From: Saccharicrinis sp963667815
GTDB lineage: Bacteria; Bacteroidota; Bacteroidia; Bacteroidales; Marinilabiliaceae
Strand: one strand, 5' to 3'
Assembly: GCA_963667815.1 (NCBI GenBank)
Contig: OY764021.1
DNA: 64,000 nt
Each line of letters begins with the position of its first letter. Positions within the stretch are counted from its first letter, which is position 1. The position numbers and the translations under genes are program-made. Shown one piece after another: positions 1 to 9,268 of the stretch. The notes beneath the pieces were generated by a model. The model was not told where the DNA came from. It searched no databases and saw only the letters and a program-made list of their open reading frames with translations.

Positions 1-311
1 TAAGAGCAGGAATGACTGCAAAACTAGAAGTTTATAAATCATCAGAAGAAACAAATTCGTCTTGTGTTGTACCGGTTACTTCTGTGTTTTCAAAGGCTGC
101 AGAATCGTATGTATGGATTTATAAAAATAATCAGGTAGTAAAACGACCAGTTGAATTGGGACAAATTTTATCTACTGACGAAATCATAATTAAAAGTGGA
201 CTTCATGAAAATGAAATCGTAGTGACTGCAGGAGTTAACTATTTACATGATGGCGAAAATGTGAAAATATATAAGGGGTTCACATCAACTAATAAAGGAA
301 ATCAACTTTAG
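1..311 (+). CDS. RND efflux adaptor (membrane fusion protein), C-terminal end, partial
   Basis: This is the 3' end of a gene whose start lies before the window. The reading frame is open from the first bases, so the ATG at position 12 is probably internal. The visible ~100 residues look like the last beta-domain of HlyD/AcrA-type periplasmic adaptors: an R-A-G-M-T turn, then V-V-P-V-T-S-V-F, the usual hydrophobic strand before the membrane-proximal domain, and repeated I-V-x-x-G segments near the end. Such adaptors connect an inner-membrane RND pump to an outer-membrane channel. The pump gene follows after 9 bases and a TolC-like gene lies further down, so this is the first visible gene of an efflux operon. 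Substrate cannot be inferred. Confidence 0.8.
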   Translation, partial: RAGMTAKLEVYKSSEETNSSCVVPVTSVFSKAAESYVWIYKNNQVVKRPVELGQILSTDEIIIKSGLHENEIVVTAGVNYLHDGENVKIYKGFTSTNKGNQL

Positions 312-320
312 AATCATATA

Positions 321-3300
321 ATGAATTTAGCAGAATATACTTTAAAGAATAGGGTTTTTGTATACTTTATTCTGGTGCTGGTATTTATTGGGGGTATTGT
401 ATCTTATTTCAATGTGGGAAAGTTAGAAGATGCAGAATTTACTATAAAAACAGCACTGGTTGTAACAAGATACCCGGGAGCATCTCAATATGAAGTTGAG
501 CAGGAGTTAACTGAGAAGATTGAGAGAGCTGCTCAGCAAATGGATAATATAGATGAGATTTATTCCAGTTCGTATGCAGGTTTATCTATTATACAAATAG
601 ATTTAAAAGAAAGCATGAGGGCAAAACAAATGCCACAGGAATGGGATATTTTAAGAAAAAAGATAAATGATATCAGAGGCGAATTGCCTCCGGGAGCAAT
701 GGCTCCAACTGTGGTTGATGATTTTGGTGATGTGTATGGAATATTTTACGCACTAACTGGTGAAGGTTATTCTCAGGATCAGATTAATGATTATGCACGT
801 TTTATTCAGCGTGAGTTATTAACAGTAGGTCAGGTTGGAAAGATCATTTTATTTGGCGATAGAACCGAGTGTGTGGATTTGATTATTAATCATGAAAAAC
901 TATCCGAGCTAGGAGTAAATCCAGGTGTAATCATTGGCGCATTAAATGCACAATCTACTGTTGCCGAGGCAGGAACAATTCAATTGAATGATTTAAATGT
1001 CAGAGTTGCAGGGAATACTGCTTTTAATAGCATTGAGGATATCAAAAATACCATTGTTAATGTAGGGCCAGAGCAGTTTTATCTTAAAGATTTAGTTCAG
1101 GTGAAAAAATCATATCTGGAACCCGTAACAAGTATGCAGCGATTTAATAATAAGCAAGCTGTTGGTATTGGAATTTCAACTATAAATGGGGGTAATGTTT
1201 TAACTATGGCAGAAAATATTAATGCTAAGTTAGAGCAAGTTACTTCACAACTTCCTGTTGGATTAGAACTTCATACCATTTATGATCAGGCCAGAGAGGT
1301 AAATAATGCAAATGATGTTTTTATAATTAACCTTATTGAATCAATTGCTATTGTAATTGTCATTCTTTTGGTTTCTATGGGATTAAGGTCTGGAGTTTTA
1401 ATTAGCAGTGGATTGTTGTTTTCTATTTTAGGAACTCTGATTGCCATGAGAGCTTTTAATATTTCATTACATCGTACATCATTGTCAGCAATTATTATAG
1501 CCATGGGTATGTTGGTTGATAATGCGATTGTGGTAACTGATGGAATTTTGGTTTCTCTTCAGCGAGGATTAAAGGTTAAGAAGGCGATCATTAATGTAGG
1601 AAAGTCAACAGCATGGCCATTATTGGGAGCTACCTTTATTGCTATTCTGGCTTTTTTACCTGTGTTTTTAGCGCCTAACAGTGCTGGTGAAATTAATGAG
1701 GATTTATTTAAGGTGTTGGCCATTTCGTTAGGTTTAAGTTGGATTTTTGCCATGACTCAAACGCCTTTGGTTTGTGAACGATTTTTAAAACCTTCTAAAG
1801 ATGTTCAAAATCCTTTTGATGGAAAGTGGTATAAGTTATTTAAAAGTGCTTTAGAGAAATTACTAAAATACCGCAAAATCTCATTGGTAGGGGTATTGCT
1901 TTTATTAGTTGCTGCTATCATTGCTTTTGGTCATACAAAAAAGGCATTTTTTATGCCACTTGAAAAGAACTATACCCTAGTGGATTATTGGTTGCCTGAA
2001 GGAAGTAATATTCATAAGGTGTCGAGTGATTTAGAGTCAATTGAAACTTATTTGTTGGATAGTGTCAGTGAGGTTAAAAATGTTACCACAAGTATAGGGC
2101 AAACTCCGCCAAGATATATACTAAGTGCTCAAACACAGAGTTATAATTCCAGTTACGGTCAGTTGATGATTGAAACGCATGAATTAGATGAAATAGAGAC
2201 TGTAAATAACATTATTCGCAATAAGGTTGCAGGCCGTTATCCAGATGCAAGATTCCGGATTAAAGGATATATTGGAGGACCTCCAATTGAATATAAAGTA
2301 GAAGGAAGGTTTATTGGTCCGGATCCGGCTGTTTTACGTGATCTAGCAACACAAGCAGAAGAGATCTTAAGAGCCGAACCTGCATGTGGTGATATTACTA
2401 ATGATTGGCGAAATAAAGTTTTGGTTTGGGAACCAAAATATTCGCAAGTAAAAGCAGGTAAAGCAGGAATTACCAGAGCTGACTTGGGAAGTGCCATTTT
2501 AAGTTCAACTTCTACTGGCCTGGGGGTTGGTTTGTATCGCGATAACGATGTAATGAGACCTATATTTTTGAAAACAGATCAGCAAGCTCAAAATAATCTG
2601 GATAGAATTGTTAATACACAAATTTGGGGGCGCAATAGTGAAGCATCAGTTCCTTTAAAAGAAATTGTAGAAAATCAAATTGAAGTATCTTTTGAAAATA
2701 GTGTGATTCAACGTTACAATCGTCAAAGAGCAATTACTGTTCAATGCGATCCTATTGATCCAAATATGAGTGGAGCATCCTTACAAGCTCTGGTTGGGAG
2801 TAAATTAGAGGCAATTCCTTTGCCTGAAGGATATTCTTTTATGTGGGATGGTGAATATAAACCCTCATTAGAGGCAAATGAGGCTACAGGAACATATATG
2901 CCTGTTGCTATGCTTTTAATTGTACTTATTGTTGTTATGCTATTTAATAGTATCCGTCAATCATTAATTGTGATGGCTATTATTCCGCTTTCAATTATTG
3001 GAGTATCAATAGGATTATTTGTGACTGGAAAAGCCTTTGGATTTATGGCAATTACAGGTTTCTTGGGGTTAATTGGTATGGTGTTGAAAAATGCTATTGT
3101 TATGATGGATGAGATTAATCTTAACCTTAATATGGAAAATGTAAGTCCTTATGAAGCTGTAGTTAATGCAGCTGTAAGTAGAATGCGTCCTGTATTGTTG
3201 GCAGCATTAACAACTATCTTTGGTATGTTCCCGTTAATTACGGATGCCATGTACGGATCAATGGCAGTTACTATCATATTTGGATTGTTCTTTGCCACAT

Positions 3301-3365
3301 TTTTAACCTTGTTGGTTTTACCATTATTCTATGTGTTATTTTATAAAATTAAACCTGCAAACTAA
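321..3365 (+). CDS. RND family efflux pump, inner-membrane permease (AcrB/MexB-like)
   Basis: This 1014-residue protein has the full RND length and layout: one N-terminal membrane helix (about residues 10-30), a large periplasmic loop, a block of helices (~335-545), a second periplasmic loop, and a final helix block (~875-1010). The transmembrane proton relay is recognisable. In TM4, V-D-N-A-I-V-V places Asp400 and Asn401 where AcrB has Asp407-Asp408. In TM10, L-K-N-A-I-V-M places Lys923 at AcrB Lys940. So one of the two TM4 aspartates is replaced by Asn. It should work as a proton-driven trimeric exporter with the upstream adaptor and the downstream TolC-like channel. The family also includes metal and lipid exporters, so the substrate is open. 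Confidence 0.95.
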   Translation: MNLAEYTLKNRVFVYFILVLVFIGGIVSYFNVGKLEDAEFTIKTALVVTRYPGASQYEVEQELTEKIERAAQQMDNIDEIYSSSYAGLSIIQIDLKESMRAKQMPQEWDILRKKINDIRGELPPGAMAPTVVDDFGDVYGIFYALTGEGYSQDQINDYARFIQRELLTVGQVGKIILFGDRTECVDLIINHEKLSELGVNPGVIIGALNAQSTVAEAGTIQLNDLNVRVAGNTAFNSIEDIKNTIVNVGPEQFYLKDLVQVKKSYLEPVTSMQRFNNKQAVGIGISTINGGNVLTMAENINAKLEQVTSQLPVGLELHTIYDQAREVNNANDVFIINLIESIAIVIVILLVSMGLRSGVLISSGLLFSILGTLIAMRAFNISLHRTSLSAIIIAMGMLVDNAIVVTDGILVSLQRGLKVKKAIINVGKSTAWPLLGATFIAILAFLPVFLAPNSAGEINEDLFKVLAISLGLSWIFAMTQTPLVCERFLKPSKDVQNPFDGKWYKLFKSALEKLLKYRKISLVGVLLLLVAAIIAFGHTKKAFFMPLEKNYTLVDYWLPEGSNIHKVSSDLESIETYLLDSVSEVKNVTTSIGQTPPRYILSAQTQSYNSSYGQLMIETHELDEIETVNNIIRNKVAGRYPDARFRIKGYIGGPPIEYKVEGRFIGPDPAVLRDLATQAEEILRAEPACGDITNDWRNKVLVWEPKYSQVKAGKAGITRADLGSAILSSTSTGLGVGLYRDNDVMRPIFLKTDQQAQNNLDRIVNTQIWGRNSEASVPLKEIVENQIEVSFENSVIQRYNRQRAITVQCDPIDPNMSGASLQALVGSKLEAIPLPEGYSFMWDGEYKPSLEANEATGTYMPVAMLLIVLIVVMLFNSIRQSLIVMAIIPLSIIGVSIGLFVTGKAFGFMAITGFLGLIGMVLKNAIVMMDEINLNLNMENVSPYEAVVNAAVSRMRPVLLAALTTIFGMFPLITDAMYGSMAVTIIFGLFFATFLTLLVLPLFYVLFYKIKPAN

Positions 3366-3376
3366 AAATCCATACT

Positions 3377-4156
3377 ATGGCAAATTATAAGAGTAATCAG
3401 TATTATAATATAGAAAGTAAAGAAGGTATTGTTCAGTTACAATTAAACTACTGCTTGTTTTTGGAGAGTAAAACTTACGAGTATAGAGACGAACTACTTT
3501 CTTTGCTAGATGATTTATCAAGCGACGATGAAGTCAAGGTTCTAATAATAAAAAATGATCATCCTGATTTTTCACTAGAAAAATATAAGCAACTATGGGA
3601 TGCCTTTTTTGAGGGTGGAGACCTTAATGATAATGTATTAAGAGCATTCCGGATTTTTGATCAATTGGTAATCAGACTTTATTCCTTAAAGAAAGTAGTT
3701 ATTTCAATGATTACTGGTCCTTTAAATTCTATGCTTTTTAACTTCAATCTTATTTCTGATGTAAGAGTAGTTACCAATGAGTTTTATCTTGATAATAACA
3801 ACGAAATGATGGTGAATATTCCTAAGGGTAGTATTATGTTCGATCATTTTAAAGTAGCCAATATTAATCCGATGAAATTGTTATTTCTTACAGATAAAGT
3901 GTTTTATCAGGAGTTTTTGAGTAATAACCTTGTAGATAAAGTTTTTACACAGGAAGAGATTGCAGACAGAGTTTATGCTTTGGCGGAAAGGTTTGTAGAT
4001 ATAAACTATGCTGAAATTGAAGCTGCAAAAATGGCTAAGTCTGTGGATAATCTTGAGGATTTTGAAAAATCATTACAAAATGAAAATGCCTTTTTACTGG
4101 CATGTATCAGGGAGAAACTCAATCCCGGGTCTCAAAAAATTCATCGTTTTCATTAA
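3377..4156 (+). CDS. Crotonase-fold (enoyl-CoA hydratase/isomerase-like) protein, probably non-catalytic
   Basis: This 259-residue protein lies 11 bases after the RND pump and overlaps or abuts the TolC-like gene, so it is part of the efflux operon. The N-terminal half follows the crotonase pattern: a strand, then L-x-D-D-L-S-S-D-D-E-V-K-V-L-I-I (about residues 45-60), later K-K-V-V-I-S-M-I-T-G-P-L (~111-122) and the helix-strand N-L-I-S-D-V-R-V-V-T that matches the usual A-x-D-x-R-I-A segment. The G-G-G/E residues that build the active site and oxyanion hole of true enoyl-CoA hydratases are not visible; the corresponding stretch is P-L-N-S-M-L-F-N-F-N. I infer a degenerate crotonase with a binding or structural role. 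Alternative: a diverged enzyme acting on an unusual acyl thioester. Confidence 0.6.
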   Translation: MANYKSNQYYNIESKEGIVQLQLNYCLFLESKTYEYRDELLSLLDDLSSDDEVKVLIIKNDHPDFSLEKYKQLWDAFFEGGDLNDNVLRAFRIFDQLVIRLYSLKKVVISMITGPLNSMLFNFNLISDVRVVTNEFYLDNNNEMMVNIPKGSIMFDHFKVANINPMKLLFLTDKVFYQEFLSNNLVDKVFTQEEIADRVYALAERFVDINYAEIEAAKMAKSVDNLEDFEKSLQNENAFLLACIREKLNPGSQKIHRFH

Positions 4157-4167
4157 AAATTAAAGAA

Positions 4168-5505
4168 ATGCATAAATATATTATTCTGGCAATGTTTGTT
4201 TCTCTTAGTTGTATTGTTCAGGCGCAGGATTATCTTACGCTTGAGCAATGTCGAGAAAAAGCATTGGAACATGACCAAAATATTAAGTCGGCACAGGCTG
4301 ATTTAGCAATCAATATTGCATCTCATAAAATGAGTAAGAGAGCTATGTTACCGCAATTTGACTTTTCAGCTTCTTATACTTATATGAATGATCCTCAGGT
4401 GATGGATGTGCCAAGTTGGCAATTACCTAATATGGATGGTACACCAAGTGGGGTTCTTTTTACAGGTTTGTATAAAGAACTTACATATCATAACATGTAT
4501 GACGGAGGAGTAGATTTGAGTTTGCCAATTTATTTAGGAGGTAAGTTGCGTAATTATGTAAAAATGTCGTCCTATGGAATTGGGATTTCAGAGCATAATG
4601 TAGAAAATACCAAAGAAAATCTAGTGCTGGAGGTGGATCAAAAGTACTGGGCTTTGGTATCACTAAAGGAAAATTTATTGGTGATTCAAAAATCAGTAAA
4701 CCTTTTGGAAGATGTTGTTCGTGAAACCAAAAACAGGTTTGAAGTAGGTATTGTTACAAAAAACGAAGTATTAAAGACTCAGGTTGAACTAAATAATGCA
4801 AAGTTAGCTTTGATTCAGATGAAGGATAATATTCATCTGGCAAAAATGGCATTGAATCAGAGTATTGGAAATAGTATTTTAGATGAGGTTGCTATTGCGG
4901 ATTCAGTGATAATACCTGATACAAATCCGGTTTCTATCAAAGAAATAGAACGTATTGCGAGCAACAGAAAAGAGTTAAAAATGCTTGAAGGACAAGTGGG
5001 AATAACTTCTGTTGATGAAAAAATTGCAAGAGCAGATTATATGCCTCAATTGGTTTCATTTGCAAATTATGGATTTCAAAATCCAAATCATAAAGCAGAA
5101 GATGAAACAGAATTAACCTGGGTAGCAGGAGTTTCTTTATCAGTACCAATTTTTCATTGGGGCGAAAAAAGTTTAGCGCTGGAAAAAAAGAAGCTGGTTA
5201 CTAAAAAAGCTCAATTGAGTTACGACAAAGCCAAAGAAGGTATTATTCTGCAAATTCAACAAAGTGCATTTAATTTAAATGAGTCATTGGTTAAAATTTT
5301 TTTTACAAAAGCTTCATTAACGCAAGCCGATGAAAATCTGAAACTAGAAATGAATCGATTAAATCAGGGGGTTGTAACTACTACTGATGTGTTGGATGCA
5401 CAGGTGCAATGGCAAAGAGCAAATTCTGATTTTATATCTGCCAAGGTGAATTATAAAATTAATCAGTCAAAATATCTGAAAACAATCGGACAACTAGATA
5501 TTTAG
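4168..5505 (+). CDS. TolC-like outer-membrane efflux protein (OEP family)
   Basis: The start is set at the ATG at 4168 because M-H-K-Y-I-I-L-A-M-F-V-S begins a normal Sec signal peptide ending near A-Q-A-Q-D. An upstream in-frame ATG at 4102 would bury the signal peptide and overlap the previous gene by 55 bases. The 445-residue protein has the two-fold repeated coiled-coil/beta layout of TolC-type channels: L-T-L-E-Q-C-R-E-K-A-L near the start, and long alpha-helical hairpins with G-V-V-T-T-T-D-V-L-D-A-Q near the end, a typical OEP signature. It should form the trimeric outer-membrane duct for the RND pump encoded upstream. It is the last gene of the operon; a 339-base gap follows. Confidence 0.92.
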   Translation: MHKYIILAMFVSLSCIVQAQDYLTLEQCREKALEHDQNIKSAQADLAINIASHKMSKRAMLPQFDFSASYTYMNDPQVMDVPSWQLPNMDGTPSGVLFTGLYKELTYHNMYDGGVDLSLPIYLGGKLRNYVKMSSYGIGISEHNVENTKENLVLEVDQKYWALVSLKENLLVIQKSVNLLEDVVRETKNRFEVGIVTKNEVLKTQVELNNAKLALIQMKDNIHLAKMALNQSIGNSILDEVAIADSVIIPDTNPVSIKEIERIASNRKELKMLEGQVGITSVDEKIARADYMPQLVSFANYGFQNPNHKAEDETELTWVAGVSLSVPIFHWGEKSLALEKKKLVTKKAQLSYDKAKEGIILQIQQSAFNLNESLVKIFFTKASLTQADENLKLEMNRLNQGVVTTTDVLDAQVQWQRANSDFISAKVNYKINQSKYLKTIGQLDI

Positions 5506-5844
5506 CTAAAGTGGAAGCGTGTTATAAAACATACTTAAAAATTAAAATTATTATAACAAAAAGATAAAAAAATTAATAGTTTTAAACAATTTTCTGGAAA
5601 TAGAGTTGGATAAAGATTACAATTCTATTTTCAGATGATATTGGTCAATTCGTTTTATTTCCGGATTAGTTATTTTTATCAGGAGATTTTTTTGGTCTAT
5701 ATCTAAAAAACAACAATTGGTTTTATAATCGAACTGTCTCTGAAATATTAGGTATATATTTATATAGATTTTACTAATTCTTTGTTAATAGATGGATACC
5801 TGGGTATAACCGGGAATTTATCATAAAAAATACGAGTCAAAATT
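5506..5844. other. 339-bp intergenic region before the V-ATPase operon
   Basis: AT-rich and without a plausible gene. It must hold the promoter of the V-ATPase operon, but no clean TTTG-N19-TAnnTTTG pair is visible; the nearest candidate is TATATTTA around 5756-5763. No strong hairpin plus T-run follows the efflux operon. Confidence 0.5.
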
Positions 5845-6456
5845 ATGCAATCAAAACTTCAAGAGCTAACAGATAAGCTTTATGCTGAAGGGGTTCAAAA
5901 AGCGAACCACGAGGCTGAAGCTATCTTAGAAAAAGCCCGAAAAGAAGCGGAGGAAGTTCTTTCTGAGGCTAAAAGTAAGGCATCCGGTATTATTGAAGAT
6001 GCGAATGAGAAGGCTGCTGAAAAACAACGTAATGTTGATGCAGAAATAAAGTTGGCCTCTCAACAAGCAATCTCATCTTTGCAACAAAAAATAGGACAAA
6101 GTATTGCCGTTCAGGTTGCTGAACCATCTTTAAAAGAGGTGTTTAGTGATAAGGAATATGTGCAGTCGCTTATCCTCAAAGTTGTAGAAGGGTGGTCGAA
6201 AACAGGAAACTTTGATATTAATGTAGTTTTATCTGAGTCGGATAAGGCCGAAATGGAAAAGTTCTTGAAGAATAATTTGGCTGCCGAAATGAATAAAGGT
6301 TTAAGCTTTGAATCAGATCAGTCTGTTAAAGCCGGATTTAAAGTAGGACCTGCTGATGGAAGCTATGTAATTAGTTTTGAAGAAGGTGATTTTCAAAACT
6401 TTTTTAAATCATTTTTACGTCCTAAAACAAATCAATTATTATTTGAAGAGGAGTAA
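5845..6456 (+). CDS. atpE: V-type ATP synthase/ATPase subunit E (peripheral stalk)
   Basis: This 203-residue protein has the subunit E layout: a long charged coiled coil at residues ~1-85 (repeated A-E-A-I-L-E-K-A-R-K-E-A-E-E heptads) followed by a mixed alpha/beta C-terminal head. In V/A-type ATPases, E forms the peripheral stalk that holds the A3B3 head against subunit I. It is the first gene of a seven-gene operon and is followed after 2 bases by the DUF2764 gene. No separate subunit G (the usual E partner) is encoded nearby. The family is poorly conserved in sequence, so the call rests on the coiled coil plus operon position. Confidence 0.85.
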   Translation: MQSKLQELTDKLYAEGVQKANHEAEAILEKARKEAEEVLSEAKSKASGIIEDANEKAAEKQRNVDAEIKLASQQAISSLQQKIGQSIAVQVAEPSLKEVFSDKEYVQSLILKVVEGWSKTGNFDINVVLSESDKAEMEKFLKNNLAAEMNKGLSFESDQSVKAGFKVGPADGSYVISFEEGDFQNFFKSFLRPKTNQLLFEEE

Positions 6457-6458
6457 AC

Positions 6459-7322
6459 ATGGGTAAAAAGTACTATTGTTTAATTGCCGGATTACCTGAT
6501 ATTGTATTGGGTGATAAAAAAGTTTTGTTTAACTCAATAATTCTGCGCGAATCATTGCTTGAAGAATTGAGTATTCAAGACCTGGAAATGGCTAAAGCGC
6601 TCTACTTACCCTTCGATCATTATAATCTCATAAGTTTAATGTTTAACCAACAAAAGGAATTTGATCCCAGAGGTTTATATACACTGATGGAATTAGAACA
6701 TTTGTTGGATAAAAAGAATATTGAGGATATCGATACTACAGATTACCCTCAGTATATGATCCAGTTTGTAAAAGAGATATTACTTGCCGAAGAGAAGATT
6801 TCTTCAACTGAGGCTGAAGTTTTATTATTTAAAAAGTATATAGGTTATCTAAAATCTTTTTCAAATCAATTTTTAACTGATTTTGTTGATTACGAGGTAA
6901 ATGTAAAAAATGTTTTTACAGCATTAACCGGTAAAAAATATGGAATCGACTATGAAAAAGAATTGATTGGGGGAGGCGAAATTGTTGAAGCACTTGTTAA
7001 AAGTCGCTCAAGAGATTTTGGTTTAGCCAGTGAATTTGATCAGATAGAAACTTTAGTGCAAACTTATGAGAATGAAAGTTTGTTAGAGCGAGAACTAAAA
7101 ATAGACCAACTGAAGTGGGAGTATCTAGATGAAGCAACCTTCTTTCATTATTTCACAATTGAAAAAGTGCTGGGATTTATCTTTAAACAATTTATGGTAG
7201 AAAGATGGATTTCCCTGGATGAAGAAGAAGGACAGAAGATGTTCCGTAAATTACTTAGTGAGTTGGAATCTAGTTATGAATTTCCTGAAGAATATAAATT
7301 AAGCCATGGAAAGAAAAAATAA
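6459..7322 (+). CDS. DUF2764 family protein, probable V-ATPase subunit C equivalent
   Basis: This 287-residue, mostly helical, acidic protein starts with K-Y-Y-C-L-I-A-G-L-P-D-I and looks like the DUF2764 family that sits between subunits E and A in V-ATPase operons of Bacteroidota. The operon has no recognisable subunit C (the socket between rotor ring and central shaft). The position of this gene, its length (subunit C is ~330 residues) and the helical repeats (L-L-D-K-K-N-I-E-D-I and similar) suggest it takes that place, but this is inference. Its last 17 bases overlap the start of the subunit A gene, which implies translational coupling. Confidence 0.75.
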   Translation: MGKKYYCLIAGLPDIVLGDKKVLFNSIILRESLLEELSIQDLEMAKALYLPFDHYNLISLMFNQQKEFDPRGLYTLMELEHLLDKKNIEDIDTTDYPQYMIQFVKEILLAEEKISSTEAEVLLFKKYIGYLKSFSNQFLTDFVDYEVNVKNVFTALTGKKYGIDYEKELIGGGEIVEALVKSRSRDFGLASEFDQIETLVQTYENESLLERELKIDQLKWEYLDEATFFHYFTIEKVLGFIFKQFMVERWISLDEEEGQKMFRKLLSELESSYEFPEEYKLSHGKKK

Positions 7323-9072
7323 AACTACCGGAAAAGTAGCCGGTATTATTGCCAACCTTGTAATTGTAGAGGTTGATGGTCCTGTGGCCCAAAACGAAAT
7401 ATGCTTTATATCCCACCCTGAGAACAAATTGATGGCAGAGGTGATAAAGATTTTGGGTAAAAATGTTTATGTACAGGTATTTGAAAGTACCCGTGGGTTG
7501 AAAATTGGAACTCCAGTGGAGTTCGAAGGTCACCTGCTAGAAGTAAGCCTGGGACCGGGTATTTTATCCAGAAATTATGATGGTCTGCAAAATGACTTAG
7601 ATAAAATGGATGGTGTCTTCTTAAAAAGAGGAGATTATACTGATCCATTAGATAGAGAAAAGAAATGGGACTGGACTCCTATAGCTAAAGAGGGTGATCA
7701 GGTAGCTGCCGGAAGCTGGTTAGGAGAAGTTCCGGAAAATAGTGTGCCTCACCGTATAATGGTTCCGTTTAAATTTGAAGGAACATATACAGTTAAGAGC
7801 GTTGTTGCTGCAGGTCAATATACTGTAGATGACGTAGTAGCTGTTGTTACTGATAGTGAGGGTAATGATATAGAACTAACAATGGTTCAAAAGTGGCCGG
7901 TTAAAATGGCTGTTAAAGCCTATACCGAAAAGCCGCGTCCATTTAAATTGTTACAAACAGGAACCAGAACATTAGATACTTTAAACCCAATTACTGAAGG
8001 GGGAACAGGATTTATCCCTGGACCTTTTGGAACTGGTAAAACGGTTTTACAGCATGCTATTTCAAAATTTGCAGATGCAGATATTGTAATTATAGCAGCA
8101 TGTGGTGAACGTGCCAATGAGGTTGTAGAAATCTTTACAGAGTTCCCTGAACTGGAAGATCCAAAAACAGGTCGTAGTTTGATTGAGCGTACTACAATTA
8201 TCGCAAATACTTCAAACATGCCGGTAGCTGCTCGTGAAGCATCTGTGTATACGGCAATGACATTGGGTGAGTACTATCGTTCAATGGGATTAAAAGTAGT
8301 ATTAATGGCAGATTCAACTTCTCGTTGGGCTCAGGCACTTAGAGAGATGAGTAACCGTTTGGAAGAACTTCCCGGACCGGATGCCTTCCCAATGGACTTA
8401 ACAGCTATTATTACTAGTTTCTACGCGCGTGCAGGTTTTGTATATCTAAGCAATGGTGAATCAGGTTCAATTACTTTTATTGGTACTGTATCTCCAGCTG
8501 GAGGTAACTTAAAAGAGCCGGTAACAGAATCTACACGTAAGGCAGCAAGATGTTTCTACGGATTAAATCAGGGACGTGCCGATAGTAAACGCTATCCTGC
8601 AATTGATCCAATTGATAGTTACTCAAAATATCTTGAATATCCGGAAGTACAAGAGTATCTTAAAGAATATATCGGTGAAAACTGGTTAGATAATGTGTTT
8701 AAAACTAAAACATTATTGTTAAGAGGGAAAGAGGCTCAAGAGCAAATCAACATTCTTGGAGATGATGGTGTTCCTTTAGAGTTTCATGAAAAATTCTGGA
8801 ATTCAGAATTAATTGATGCGGTAATTCTTCAGCAAGATTCTTTTGATAAGATTGATGCAAACTGTCCAATGCCTCGTCAAAAATATATGTTGGAAAAAGT
8901 TTTAGAAATCACTGATAAGAAGTTCAAATTCGAGACTTTTGAAGAGGTAAACGGATTTTTTAAGCGAATCATCAACCAACTTAAACAGATTAACTACAGT
9001 GAGTGGGAATCTGAGAAGTTTAAAACTCATGAAAAAGAGTTGGAAGAGATTATGAATGAACGCTTAAACTGA
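7306..9072 (+). CDS. atpA: V-type ATP synthase/ATPase subunit A (catalytic)
   Basis: At 588 residues this is full length for the catalytic subunit. The P-loop G-P-F-G-T-G-K-T is at residues 239-246, followed by the A-A-C-G-E-R-A-N-E segment that supplies the catalytic Glu and Arg. M-A-D-S-T-S-R-W-A-Q-A-L-R-E (Walker B region) and E-L-P-G-P-D-A-F-P also match the family. The V/A-type bulge domain (~110-180, P-L-D-R-E-K-K-W-D-W-T-P) separates it from F-type alpha/beta chains. It forms the A3B3 hexamer with the B subunit encoded 196 bases downstream. The start overlaps the upstream gene by 17 bases. Confidence 0.97.
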   Translation: MERKNKTTGKVAGIIANLVIVEVDGPVAQNEICFISHPENKLMAEVIKILGKNVYVQVFESTRGLKIGTPVEFEGHLLEVSLGPGILSRNYDGLQNDLDKMDGVFLKRGDYTDPLDREKKWDWTPIAKEGDQVAAGSWLGEVPENSVPHRIMVPFKFEGTYTVKSVVAAGQYTVDDVVAVVTDSEGNDIELTMVQKWPVKMAVKAYTEKPRPFKLLQTGTRTLDTLNPITEGGTGFIPGPFGTGKTVLQHAISKFADADIVIIAACGERANEVVEIFTEFPELEDPKTGRSLIERTTIIANTSNMPVAAREASVYTAMTLGEYYRSMGLKVVLMADSTSRWAQALREMSNRLEELPGPDAFPMDLTAIITSFYARAGFVYLSNGESGSITFIGTVSPAGGNLKEPVTESTRKAARCFYGLNQGRADSKRYPAIDPIDSYSKYLEYPEVQEYLKEYIGENWLDNVFKTKTLLLRGKEAQEQINILGDDGVPLEFHEKFWNSELIDAVILQQDSFDKIDANCPMPRQKYMLEKVLEITDKKFKFETFEEVNGFFKRIINQLKQINYSEWESEKFKTHEKELEEIMNERLN

Positions 9073-9268
9073 TGTATTTATAAATTTTCGTTATGAAAAT
9101 GTAAAGAGCAAAGAGAAAAAGTGAAGCAGAGTTTTTAAGCTCGCAGGAATAGTGAACTATTTAGATAACTTGAAATCGCGAATTTACTTTTTATCAAAGC
9201 AATTTACCGTTGTAATAGAATAATTTATAGAGGATTCAGTTTTAATTAATTTTGAAAATTATAGATGC

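Noticed and set aside
1286..1753. Minus-strand frames inside the RND pump gene
   Set aside because: They are shadows of the strongly supported pump frame, with no start signals or family features.
9073..9268. Small missing V-ATPase subunit gene (F or G) between A and B
   Set aside because: No open frame of useful length on the plus strand; F and G need ~100 codons.
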